Of a DNA stretch of 64,000 nucleotides, positions 1-7,661 are shown in pieces. The position numbers and the translations under genes were made by a program. Below the pieces are notes generated by a model. That model was not told where the DNA came from. It searched no databases and saw only the letters and a program-made list of their open reading frames with translations. The stretch spans positions 1 to 64,000 of the forward strand of contig CAYUQI010000005.1 of the NCBI GenBank assembly GCA_964446935.1, in the 5' to 3' direction. This stretch comes from UASB124 sp964446935 (GTDB lineage Bacteria; Babelota; Babeliae; Babelales; RVW-14). The number at the start of each line of letters is the position of its first letter. Positions within the stretch are counted from its first letter, which is position 1.

Positions 1-42
1 GGATTCGAAGTCCGACACTCTATCCAATTGAGCTACAGGCGC
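1..42 (-). tRNA. tRNA-Arg (UCG), 3' part cut by window start
   Basis: The minus strand starts GCGCCTG at position 42 and continues with a standard D arm (GCTC..GAGT). The anticodon stem is UCGGA and the 7-base loop is CUUCGAA, which places UCG at the anticodon (reads CGA, Arg). The variable loop, T arm and 3' acceptor strand lie before position 1, so the gene is truncated only by the window. It sits 58 bases downstream of a second Arg tRNA on the same strand. Confidence 0.85.
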
Positions 43-100
43 ACATAGAACGTCTTTAATATATCAATTCAGGAAAAACCAGCTAGGAAAAATTAAAAAA

Positions 101-174
101 TGTGCCTAGCAGGACTCGAACCTGCGGCCTAGAGTTTAGGAAACTCTCGCTCTATCCACCTGAGCTATAGGCAC
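101..174 (-). tRNA. tRNA-Arg (CCU)
   Basis: A complete cloverleaf can be read on the minus strand. The acceptor is GTGCCTA paired with TAGGCAC, the D stem is GCTC/GAGC, and the anticodon stem is AGAGT/ACTCT with loop UUCCUAA, giving anticodon CCU (reads AGG, Arg). The T arm is GCAGG-UUCGAGU-CCUGC. The discriminator base is A, and no CCA is encoded after it. Confidence 0.93.
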
Positions 175-230
175 ATAATCTTAGTATATTTCAAAATCAA
201 TGACATGGCTGCGATGAGGTAACACTACGG

Positions 231-854
231 TTATTTTATTAAATTATCTGCCACAAAGGCCATTAAACTAGTAAAAGTATCTCTTGTTAAGGTTAAACAA
301 TTTTTTGCTTTTTGTTGAAGTGCTAAATAATAGTTTGTTCGTGTGCTTTGAGGTTGAGCGTTGCTTTTTAAGGTTGCAAGCTCTTGTTGTATTTGGGCAA
401 GAAAAACATGCAATTTTAGTGGGGAGATTGAGGTTTTAAGGGAAGCTATCACTTGTTGGCATTCCTGATCCTGTTGTTGTTCCTTTTGGCTTATAAGGTG
501 GAAGTTTTCTTGGATGGTTTCTTGTAATGCATTAAGTTGTGCCTTGAGTTCGAGTGATGGAGCACACCAATCTGTAGAACATATGATAGAAATATTTTCT
601 GAAAGGAGGTTGAAAAAATTGGAATAGGACCCATCTGATATGTCATCTGACGCATTATCATACGATGTATTATTCCACGCGGTTTCTTGTGATGATACAT
701 TTGTTTCTTGCGGAAGTGTTTTTCCTTCGAGGGTATACGTGGCAAGTATGTAGAAAATTTTATTATCGTTTTCAATTATCTTTGTCATAGCGGTTGCTGA
801 AAATACAGAGATGCATAGCGCAACAAGTGTGCCACATATAATTTTGCCGTTCAT
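231..854 (-). CDS. Secreted protein of unknown function
   Basis: I do not recognise a family for this 207-residue protein. Residues 1-22 form a signal peptide (a short basic start, a hydrophobic core, then an Ala-Thr-Ala type cleavage site). The mature part is polar and mostly helical, with a Gln/Glu-rich stretch around 110-140 that could form a coiled coil. Three Cys residues lie in the second half. Its ATG overlaps the mreC stop by four bases (ATGA), so it is probably translated together with mreC as the last gene of a dus-mreC operon. That position could mean a periplasmic role near the cell-wall machinery, but nothing in the sequence shows a function. Confidence 0.7.
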   Translation of the reverse strand: MNGKIICGTLVALCISVFSATAMTKIIENDNKIFYILATYTLEGKTLPQETNVSSQETAWNNTSYDNASDDISDGSYSNFFNLLSENISIICSTDWCAPSLELKAQLNALQETIQENFHLISQKEQQQDQECQQVIASLKTSISPLKLHVFLAQIQQELATLKSNAQPQSTRTNYYLALQQKAKNCLTLTRDTFTSLMAFVADNLIK

Positions 855-1690
855 GCTTCTTTCCTTTCCGCAGGTTCTTTCATGGCTGGATGTTTAAGTA
901 ATAGGCAGTAGGTGATTGCTTCCACATTAATAAGAGGTTTGATTTCAATGTAATGATACAATGTTTTTTCTTTAAGCGCGTGAAAGGCTATCTTACCAAT
1001 ACAAAACCCTTCTGGGAAGACAAGTCCTTGTCCACTGGAGAGTACGAGATCGTCATCCTTGACTGAACAGAGGTGGGAGACGTAACTGAGTGTGCAGTGA
1101 TCAATGCAATTACAGCCTTGCACAATGCCAGTTGCTTGCGTTGAGCCTGTGTATGCTGCAACTTTGCAGTGTTGGTCAGTGATGAGGGTGATTTTGCTGT
1201 ACCATGGATAGACCTCGCAGACGCGACCAACTAAGTGATTTTGATAGAGGGCGATCATGTTTTTAACAACCCCATCACTTAGCCCACGATTGACAAGGAG
1301 ATAGTGTTGATCTGATGCAATGTGCTTGATGAGTACTTTGGCAATAAGCGCCGTGTTAAGGTTGTATCGTTGTTGGAACTCGGCCAGTTCTTTTAGGGCC
1401 GCATAATGCTGGCTGGTAGCACGAAGTTTTATGACTTCATCAAGCAGATCATCATTTTGTTGCTGCATTTTAGTATATTTTTCATGTAATTGGTTGTATG
1501 ACTCCTTGCCGTTTGCGATAGATGTAGCAAACGACGTGATGGTTTGTGCTGTCCAAGTAAAGGGATAGAGAAGGCGAGATGCCAAACGATCCCAGAAATC
1601 GACGGTGGGATACAATGCACGATGCACAATGAAGAGCAGAAGATAAATAATTGCAATCAAGCTTAACAATTTTTTGAATAAGGGATGCAT
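851..1690 (-). CDS. mreC: Rod shape-determining protein MreC
   Basis: MreC is a periplasmic scaffold anchored in the inner membrane that links the MreB-directed elongation complex to peptidoglycan synthesis. The 279-residue length is normal. A membrane segment lies at about residues 8-26 and a coiled coil at about 68-105. The beta-rich MreC domain follows, with the usual motifs: LVNRGLSDGV, an H-LVGRV segment, LITD, and an SSGQG..FPEG..IGK stretch. The first 28 bases overlap the end of the dus gene. mreB and mreD are not adjacent, whereas rodA lies elsewhere in the window (29312), so the elongation genes are scattered. Identification is by domain pattern and is fairly certain. Confidence 0.9.
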   Translation of the reverse strand: MHPLFKKLLSLIAIIYLLLFIVHRALYPTVDFWDRLASRLLYPFTWTAQTITSFATSIANGKESYNQLHEKYTKMQQQNDDLLDEVIKLRATSQHYAALKELAEFQQRYNLNTALIAKVLIKHIASDQHYLLVNRGLSDGVVKNMIALYQNHLVGRVCEVYPWYSKITLITDQHCKVAAYTGSTQATGIVQGCNCIDHCTLSYVSHLCSVKDDDLVLSSGQGLVFPEGFCIGKIAFHALKEKTLYHYIEIKPLINVEAITYCLLLKHPAMKEPAERKEA

Positions 1691-2670
1691 GATTGTTTAG
1701 TCTCCTCAACTAGAGAGAGAAGTATATCACGCATTTCTTGTTCTGTCTTGCTCCTGAGTAAGGTACTGCGGAGTGCAGAAGCATGCGGTAGTGAACGAAT
1801 GTATTGAGGTAATTGCTTTTTGAGTGCATTGAATCCATGTGGGCCATAATGCTGGATATTCAGATCCAGATGTTTGATGGCGTAGGTAATTGCCGTCAGT
1901 GTATCAACGCTCCACGTTGAGCCCTGGGAGGCTTCAGTTATTTCTCGCAGTTTCCATGGAGCGCCCCAGAGTGCTCGACCAATCATAAAGCCATCAACAC
2001 CGGTAAGTTCATACGTTTTGTGTGCTGCTTGAAATGAATTGATATTGCCAGAAAAAACAACCGGAATAGTGAGCGATTTCTTGATAGATGCTACAAGATC
2101 AAAATCAAGCCGTGACGCAAAACGTTCTGGTTGTGTACGCGGGTGAATGATAATGCCGTCAACACCGTTATCTTGCGCCATCTGAGCAACAGACAATGCA
2201 TTTTTTTCCTTAAATCCGGCACGGATTTTAAGGGTAAAAGGAACTCTTCCATTAATTGCTTTGATGAAGCATTTGATGAGTTGTTCTAAATGAGCAACAT
2301 TACCCATAAGGGACGATCCTGAACCTGATTTAATAACAACTGGCGCGGGACAGCCGGCATTGAGATTAATCATGATAAAGTTTCGAATTAGGACCTTCTC
2401 TATGGCTTGCTCAATGAAATCGATCTTGTTTGCTGAAAATTGGAAGGCAAGTGGTTGTTCGATAGGGTTGTAACGAAGCGATGCTTGATCTTTTTCGTGC
2501 ACAACCTGTGCAACATGTCGCATTTCCGTGATCATGAGTTCATGAGGGCTGAACTCTCTGATAAGTTGACGGAATGGGGATGTTGTAAGTCCATCCATTG
2601 GTGCCGTCATGAAGCGTGGCACGGTGAGATTGCCGAAACTGATTGTTTGTGTCCAAAATTCTTTATTCAT
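1663..2670 (-). CDS. tRNA-dihydrouridine synthase (DusB-like)
   Basis: Dus enzymes are FMN-dependent, NADPH-using enzymes that reduce specific uridines in tRNA D-loops. The 335-residue protein begins its TIM barrel with APMDG at 23-27 (FMN/active-site loop). It carries the family signature INLNAGCPAP with the catalytic Cys at 107. Further on it has KIRAG, IIHPRT and a VVFSGNI..GVDGFMIGRA phosphate-binding region typical of the barrel end. Length and motifs fit the bacterial DusB group, though Dus subfamilies cannot be separated by eye. It is the first gene of a tight minus-strand group with mreC (28-base overlap). Confidence 0.9.
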   Translation of the reverse strand: MNKEFWTQTISFGNLTVPRFMTAPMDGLTTSPFRQLIREFSPHELMITEMRHVAQVVHEKDQASLRYNPIEQPLAFQFSANKIDFIEQAIEKVLIRNFIMINLNAGCPAPVVIKSGSGSSLMGNVAHLEQLIKCFIKAINGRVPFTLKIRAGFKEKNALSVAQMAQDNGVDGIIIHPRTQPERFASRLDFDLVASIKKSLTIPVVFSGNINSFQAAHKTYELTGVDGFMIGRALWGAPWKLREITEASQGSTWSVDTLTAITYAIKHLDLNIQHYGPHGFNALKKQLPQYIRSLPHASALRSTLLRSKTEQEMRDILLSLVEETKQSCIPYSKNC

Positions 2671-2733
2671 ATGGTTTTTAGTGTCTTTTGTATTAATTTT
2701 TATTTTTCTGCTTTTGCTATTTCCATTTTGTTA

Positions 2734-2842
2734 CCCTGAATTTATTTCAGGGTCCATTTTAATATGATTGTAACGTGGATCCTAAAACGAGTTCAGGATG
2801 GCAATACCGATCATAATTACTTTGATCATGAAATAAATTCAG
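2734..2842. repeat. Intergenic palindromic repeat, copy 1
   Basis: Between dus and gatA there is a hairpin CCCTGAA-TTTAT-TTCAGGG (2734-2752). A second imperfect palindrome, ATCCTAAAACGAGTTCAGGAT, follows at about 2779-2799. An inverted copy of the first arm, TGAAATAAATTCA, lies near 2829-2841. The stretch 2739-2803 is clearly similar to 42749-42819. The copies share AATTTATTTCAG, GTCCAT, GATCCT and AGTTCAGGATG in the same order and with similar spacing. It carries no open frame and looks like a small mobile or structural palindromic element. Confidence 0.7.
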
Positions 2843-2861
2843 AATGCTGAGCCGAACTCAC

Positions 2862-4301
2862 TTACTCTTGAAACCCGGCAGGCGTCTTCGTGTGATAATC
2901 GGTGCTAACCTGAAACGCGTGAGCAACTTTATAAATCAACTGCTCGCTTAGGCGTGGTCCCAAAAACTGAAACCCGATTGGTAAATTGTTTTTAGAAAAA
3001 CCACATGGCAGTGAAAGTGCTGGCGTTCCTATGATGCAATTGGAGACTGTAAAATAGTCTGCCCAGTACATTGCCACCGGATCATTGGCGAATTCCCCCA
3101 ATTTGAACGGTAATATCGAGAGTGTTGGGCTCATTAAAAGATTAACATCTTTAAAGGCATTTTCAAATTCTGCCCGAATCATTGCCCTAATTTGCTGCGC
3201 TTTATGATAATAAGCGTCTTTATGACCGGAAGAAAGGACGTAATTTCCTAATAAAATTCGTCTTTTTACCTCAGTTCCAAAGTTATCGTGTCGAGTAGCC
3301 AGATACATATCAAAAAGGTTTTTTGCTGAAGTGTTTCTGACTCCATAGAGCGAGCCGTCATAACGATAGAGGTTGGAAGCGGCTTCGGCGCGATTGATGA
3401 TGAAATAGAGCGGAATTCCATATTTGAGGTTCGGTAGATCAATGATAGAAATAGTAGCACCAAGTTTTTTAAGGTGTGCAATGGTGGCTTGAAAAGCGGT
3501 GCGAACTTCTTCGTTGATACCATCGGCTTCAAGTGAATCTTTGATAACGCCAATTTTCAGATTGGCGGGAAGTGTTCCATCAAGCTCTTTGGTATAATCA
3601 GGTGCTTGGCTTTGGAGTGATGTGGTATCGTGGGGATCGGCACCAGCCAAGACGGACAATACTAGTGCATTATCATAAACGGTGCGGGTTATAGGCCCGA
3701 CTTGATCAGTTGATGATGTGAGTGCAACGATGCCATAACGAGAAACACGGCCATAGGTTGGATACATACCAACAAGGTTGCAAAAGGATGCGGGATTTCT
3801 CACCGAGCCGCCTGTTTCAGTTCCAAGAGTGAATGGAACAAGTCCAGCGGCTACGGCAGCCCCAGAGCCTGAGCAAGACCCGCCTGGAACATAATCAGTA
3901 TTCCATGGATTTTTGGTTGGGCCATAGGCCGAAAATTCTCCAGAACTTCCCATGGCAAATTCGTCACAGTTGGCACGGCCAAGCGAAACGCCGCCAGCTT
4001 CTTTGAGGCGTGAGGTAACGGTAGCATCATAGGGAGCTTTATAGGTTGCGAGAATCTTGGAGGCTGCTGATGTAATGTGGCCTTTTTGGCAGATATTGTC
4101 TTTTAAAAGAAATGGTATGCCACCAAGGATTCCTTGGTTTGTCCCTGATTCTATAGGAGTATCAAATGTTTCAACGATGGCATTAAGCTTTGTATTATGT
4201 TTTTTTATACGATTGAAAAAAAACGTAAGAACCTCTTTGGTTGAAAGTTTCTTACGTTCAAGTTTTTCTTTAAGTTCTTTAATGGTAATGAAGGGATTCA
4301 T
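2862..4301 (-). CDS. gatA: Glu/Asp-tRNA amidotransferase subunit A
   Basis: GatA is the glutaminase of GatCAB, which converts mischarged Glu-tRNA(Gln) and/or Asp-tRNA(Asn) to the correct aminoacyl-tRNA. The 479-residue protein has the amidase-signature core. By alignment with the family, the catalytic triad is Lys67 (GIPFLLKDN), Ser142 (GGSCSGSGAA) and Ser166 (TETGGSVRNP). The Gly/Ser-rich loop is slightly divergent from the common GGSSGGSAAA. The gene follows gatC by five bases. gatB is not in this window, so the complex must be completed from elsewhere. The presence of GatCAB suggests that a dedicated GlnRS or AsnRS is missing. Confidence 0.95.
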   Translation of the reverse strand: MNPFITIKELKEKLERKKLSTKEVLTFFFNRIKKHNTKLNAIVETFDTPIESGTNQGILGGIPFLLKDNICQKGHITSAASKILATYKAPYDATVTSRLKEAGGVSLGRANCDEFAMGSSGEFSAYGPTKNPWNTDYVPGGSCSGSGAAVAAGLVPFTLGTETGGSVRNPASFCNLVGMYPTYGRVSRYGIVALTSSTDQVGPITRTVYDNALVLSVLAGADPHDTTSLQSQAPDYTKELDGTLPANLKIGVIKDSLEADGINEEVRTAFQATIAHLKKLGATISIIDLPNLKYGIPLYFIINRAEAASNLYRYDGSLYGVRNTSAKNLFDMYLATRHDNFGTEVKRRILLGNYVLSSGHKDAYYHKAQQIRAMIRAEFENAFKDVNLLMSPTLSILPFKLGEFANDPVAMYWADYFTVSNCIIGTPALSLPCGFSKNNLPIGFQFLGPRLSEQLIYKVAHAFQVSTDYHTKTPAGFQE

Positions 4302-4306
4302 GGGTT

Positions 4307-4591
4307 TTATTTCTCATCCAAAATTTTAGGAACCGCAAAATATTGACCATCGCGTTGTGGTGCTTGTGCAAGAACAGCAGCTGCATCTGCCTTGTGAACA
4401 ATGTCATCTCTCAGGAGATTGACATTGCCAACGTGTGTAGGAATATCTGAAACTTTGATTTTTTGAAGTTGATCGACATAGGTGAGTATGGTTTGAATTT
4501 GTTGTACAAAAAAATCAATCTCTTTGTCTTCAAGTTTCAGAGCAGAGAGATTGGCAATGTGAATGAGTTCTTGTTTATTAATTGTTGCCAT
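4307..4591 (-). CDS. gatC: Glu/Asp-tRNA amidotransferase subunit C
   Basis: GatC is the small belt-like subunit that wraps GatA and GatB. The 94-residue protein has the normal length and the family pattern: an N-terminal HIANLSALKLEDKE helix, IQTILTYVDQLQKI, and a C-terminal LRDD...APQRDGQYFAVPKIL stretch. It is followed after five bases by gatA and preceded after nine bases by a MATE transporter gene, so the three are probably one transcript. The start ATG follows the short intergenic run directly. Confidence 0.93.
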   Translation of the reverse strand: MATINKQELIHIANLSALKLEDKEIDFFVQQIQTILTYVDQLQKIKVSDIPTHVGNVNLLRDDIVHKADAAAVLAQAPQRDGQYFAVPKILDEK

Positions 4592-4600
4592 AATTGCATC

Positions 4601-5989
4601 CTATAAATTATGTTTGCACCACTTGCGCGAAATGATGCGGTGCATGTAAAAAAGGCCCATAATACCGGTGGTTACATAAAAAGAGCCGTAGACAAGGATA
4701 AATCGAGTTGTGTCGCTGACAAATGTTATTTGGCTCAAGGCATAGGAGACCGGAACAAAAAAGCAACCACAGGCCAATACTCGTCCAATCATAACGGCCT
4801 TAACATCTCCAGCCCCTCGCATTGCGGCAGCCAAAAAGACTTGGGTAAAGTCAAAAATGACTAAAAGACTGATAACAGGTAGTACGGCTGCTGCAAAGTA
4901 GGTAAATTTGTTCAGTGGATCAAAGAAACTAACAAGGTAACGAGCATTTAAGCACAGGACTAGGAGCGCAGGGATAACTGTTACACAGGTTAAAAAATAC
5001 ATTTTTTTTACATTTGCCATGGTGCCATTTTCGTCACGTGCGCCCAGGTAGTTACTTACCAGGAAGGTAATGACACCGGCAGAGGCCATGACAGGTAAAA
5101 AAGCAAACCGTTCAAGGTTTTTGACAACATCATATGAAACAATGGCGTGTTTGCCCATGGTGGCAAGCATCTTTGAGAGCCAAACATATGACATGGCTAT
5201 GGCCGTTTTGTCGACGATAATTGGCCAGCTTAGGTTAAGAAGATGTGCAATCTTTGAGCCGTTAAAGCTCGTAATAAAGAGTTTGCTGAAGTATTTTTTG
5301 TAATCGGGGTTGGTAAGGATGTAAAAGAGTGCAATCGAAAGCATAAGGCTGTATTGAATAATGGTTGCCCACGCAGACCCCATGAGATTGAGTTGTGGAA
5401 ATCCAAAGTTACCAAGGACAAGTGCATAATCAAAGAAGATAAACGTACTAATACCTATGAGGTTGATCATCATAGGTATTTTAGTATTTTTAACGGCGCG
5501 CATAAAACCCATGAGGCCAAGGGTTATAAAAATTAAAAGGACTCCAAATGATTTGAGTTGTAGAAATGGCGCACCGGCTTGTACCATTTCTTCGGGAACT
5601 CCAAGCCAATGATAGATAGCTGAAGCGCCTAAAAAGATGAGTGCAAATTGCGTAAATCCAATAAGAAAAGTTGTCCAAAAAGTATTTCCAAGGTCTTCTC
5701 CGCATTTGTTGTATTCTTGTGCACCATTATGTCGTCCAATAACGGCGATAGCTGCAACAGGGATTGCTTCAGAAACCTTAATTAAGGTATGAAGGAAGTT
5801 GATGCCCATTCCCATAGCGCCATACATAGTTGTGGAGCCCAAACGTGTAATAATCCAGGCATCAACGATAGGCGGGAGGGTGATAAGGATTGTATTTGAT
5901 ATGAGTTCTGGTAGCCAATAATAAAGAACATTGCTGAATGATTCGCCTTTGTGTTTCGCATGCGTGATTCGTGCAAAAATACCATTCAT
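4601..5989 (-). CDS. MATE family multidrug/metabolite exporter
   Basis: MATE proteins are inner-membrane cation-coupled antiporters with twelve helices, often exporting toxic or signalling organic cations. The 462-residue protein contains about twelve hydrophobic segments in two similar halves. The first half carries the IGRHNGAQ segment and an AIPVAAIAVIG helix. A region near residue 380 (AAAMRGAGDVKAVMIGRV) matches the paired MATE element after helix 9. I chose the ATG at 5989 because AAGGA lies six bases upstream; a TTG two codons earlier is also in frame. It leads the gatC-gatA operon, which is unusual. The substrate cannot be inferred. Confidence 0.87.
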   Translation of the reverse strand: MNGIFARITHAKHKGESFSNVLYYWLPELISNTILITLPPIVDAWIITRLGSTTMYGAMGMGINFLHTLIKVSEAIPVAAIAVIGRHNGAQEYNKCGEDLGNTFWTTFLIGFTQFALIFLGASAIYHWLGVPEEMVQAGAPFLQLKSFGVLLIFITLGLMGFMRAVKNTKIPMMINLIGISTFIFFDYALVLGNFGFPQLNLMGSAWATIIQYSLMLSIALFYILTNPDYKKYFSKLFITSFNGSKIAHLLNLSWPIIVDKTAIAMSYVWLSKMLATMGKHAIVSYDVVKNLERFAFLPVMASAGVITFLVSNYLGARDENGTMANVKKMYFLTCVTVIPALLVLCLNARYLVSFFDPLNKFTYFAAAVLPVISLLVIFDFTQVFLAAAMRGAGDVKAVMIGRVLACGCFFVPVSYALSQITFVSDTTRFILVYGSFYVTTGIMGLFYMHRIISRKWCKHNL

Positions 5990-6116
5990 AATCAATCCTT
6001 ACTGGAATATGCCAATTTCTTATTAAATGCCTATGTAAGGCCTTTTTACGTTGAAAGTAAAACTAAGACTTACATATTAGAAAAAAATGTAAAGAGAAAA
6101 TAATAATGATAAAATC

Positions 6117-7661
6117 TTATATTCCAGGGAGCTCTTGATAACGAGCACAACAGGGTAATCCAACAGCTAAAAGCTTTGAGAGTGTTGCTGCAAGTTGTGG
6201 AATCCATACAAGCTTGTTGATTGTATGTGGTTTGAGTACTCCTGGTTGATATAAAGCGAGTGGGACATGGGTATCGTAATCATAAGGGGAGCGATGTGCG
6301 GTCCCATCAATATGTTTAGTAATAAAACAGTAGGGTTCTGGCATACAAATGAGGTCACCGGAACGTGGAATGTAGAGCTGATTTTTGAAAAATATCTCAA
6401 TATCGTTTGATCGGTAATGTTTTTTTGATAGTTCTTCCTTTGTCCATACGTTTTTAATGCCTGGCTGGCTTAAAAGCAGATTCTTCAGGTCGTGTAAAAT
6501 GTTCTTCCTTTGATCTGCTGGTATTGCTGCTGTATTCAAAAAGAACTGATTTGTTTTGAACGCTCGAACGATTTTTTCAATACCATATTTCTCGTGAATA
6601 CATTTATTCATAGCTTTAATGAGTGGTTTGGATAGAATTCTTCGAGCCAGGGTAAATCCTTGTTTTTCAAGATCCTCTGGTATAGGGGCAACGCCATGAT
6701 CGGCGGTAAAGGCAAAGAGAGTGTTGTGTTTACCAGCTTTGCGATGGCAGAACCGTATAAAATCACCAATTTGCGTATCCAACTTTAAAATCATTTCTTT
6801 CATGCGAGGATCATGCGGGCCGTATTCATGTCCAATCATATCTAAACTTGAAAGCGAAACCCAGAGTAGAAACAATCCATTACGGTGGGGTTTAAAATTA
6901 GCATTGATACATTGTTTTGCTAGATCAAGAAGCATCTGATTGGCCTGTGGGGTGCGCAAGAACAATAAACAATTTTTATCTTCATCCAACTCGTCATCGT
7001 CATTTTTCTGATACCGCTGATATTGTTTGTCAAGATCCATTGTCTTAATACCTGCATTAAACTTTTGAACCCATAATGGAAGTTGATCAAAGTATCGTTT
7101 GCTTGATGTGAATGAGATAAGATCATTATCAAACCACAGTGCATGGCCAAGTTTACCAGCCATTGCCATAGCAGCGCGTGCTTTGTGGGAAAGTGAGTAA
7201 ACATTATGTGGCTGCTGTGGATTCGATGTTCGCATGATAACATCAGAAATAGTATCAACGAGTAATAGTTTGGTTGATTTGCCATCCAATGAATCATCGC
7301 CGAGGACGGCAGCCGAAGGGCTTGGGTCAGTACCGAATTTAGTTTTGCTTCCTTGTCGATCAATCCATCCATTGAGGATAACTCCGTGATCTTTGGCTAC
7401 TGTGCCGGTACTCATTGTGGCGTGTCCAACGGCGGTCGTTGGTGATCCATGAGGATGTCTGGCATTTGTATAAAAAACGCCTTTATGACAGAGCGTTTTT
7501 ATGCCGTCTTTAAAGTGTGATTCTAGCCGTACAATATGATGATATGCACATTGATCAATAACAATGACAACAGCAAGAGATGGTGGATGTTTTTTGGATG
7601 CTGCATTAAGTACGGGAGTAAATAAGAGCAGTAGTAGTAACCATCGAATGCGAGGGATCAT
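6117..7661 (-). CDS. Secreted alkaline-phosphatase-superfamily phosphodiesterase
   Basis: This is a 514-residue type I phosphodiesterase/PafA-like hydrolase. The start at 7661 gives a clear signal peptide (Arg-rich start, seven-Leu core, cleavage after Leu-Asn-Ala), and its ATG overlaps the upstream stop as ATGA. Metal and nucleophile motifs typical of the superfamily are visible: an Asp in VIVIDQCAYH, the Thr region PTTAVGHATMSTG, ADHG near residue 330, and a C-terminal GTAHRSPYDYDTHVP with two His ligands. The usual Pro-Gly before the first His is Val-Gly here. It is a paralogue of the gene just upstream. The likely location is the periplasm or outside the cell; the substrate could be phosphate esters or phosphodiesters. 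Confidence 0.85.
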   Translation of the reverse strand: MIPRIRWLLLLLLFTPVLNAASKKHPPSLAVVIVIDQCAYHHIVRLESHFKDGIKTLCHKGVFYTNARHPHGSPTTAVGHATMSTGTVAKDHGVILNGWIDRQGSKTKFGTDPSPSAAVLGDDSLDGKSTKLLLVDTISDVIMRTSNPQQPHNVYSLSHKARAAMAMAGKLGHALWFDNDLISFTSSKRYFDQLPLWVQKFNAGIKTMDLDKQYQRYQKNDDDELDEDKNCLLFLRTPQANQMLLDLAKQCINANFKPHRNGLFLLWVSLSSLDMIGHEYGPHDPRMKEMILKLDTQIGDFIRFCHRKAGKHNTLFAFTADHGVAPIPEDLEKQGFTLARRILSKPLIKAMNKCIHEKYGIEKIVRAFKTNQFFLNTAAIPADQRKNILHDLKNLLLSQPGIKNVWTKEELSKKHYRSNDIEIFFKNQLYIPRSGDLICMPEPYCFITKHIDGTAHRSPYDYDTHVPLALYQPGVLKPHTINKLVWIPQLAATLSKLLAVGLPCCARYQELPGI

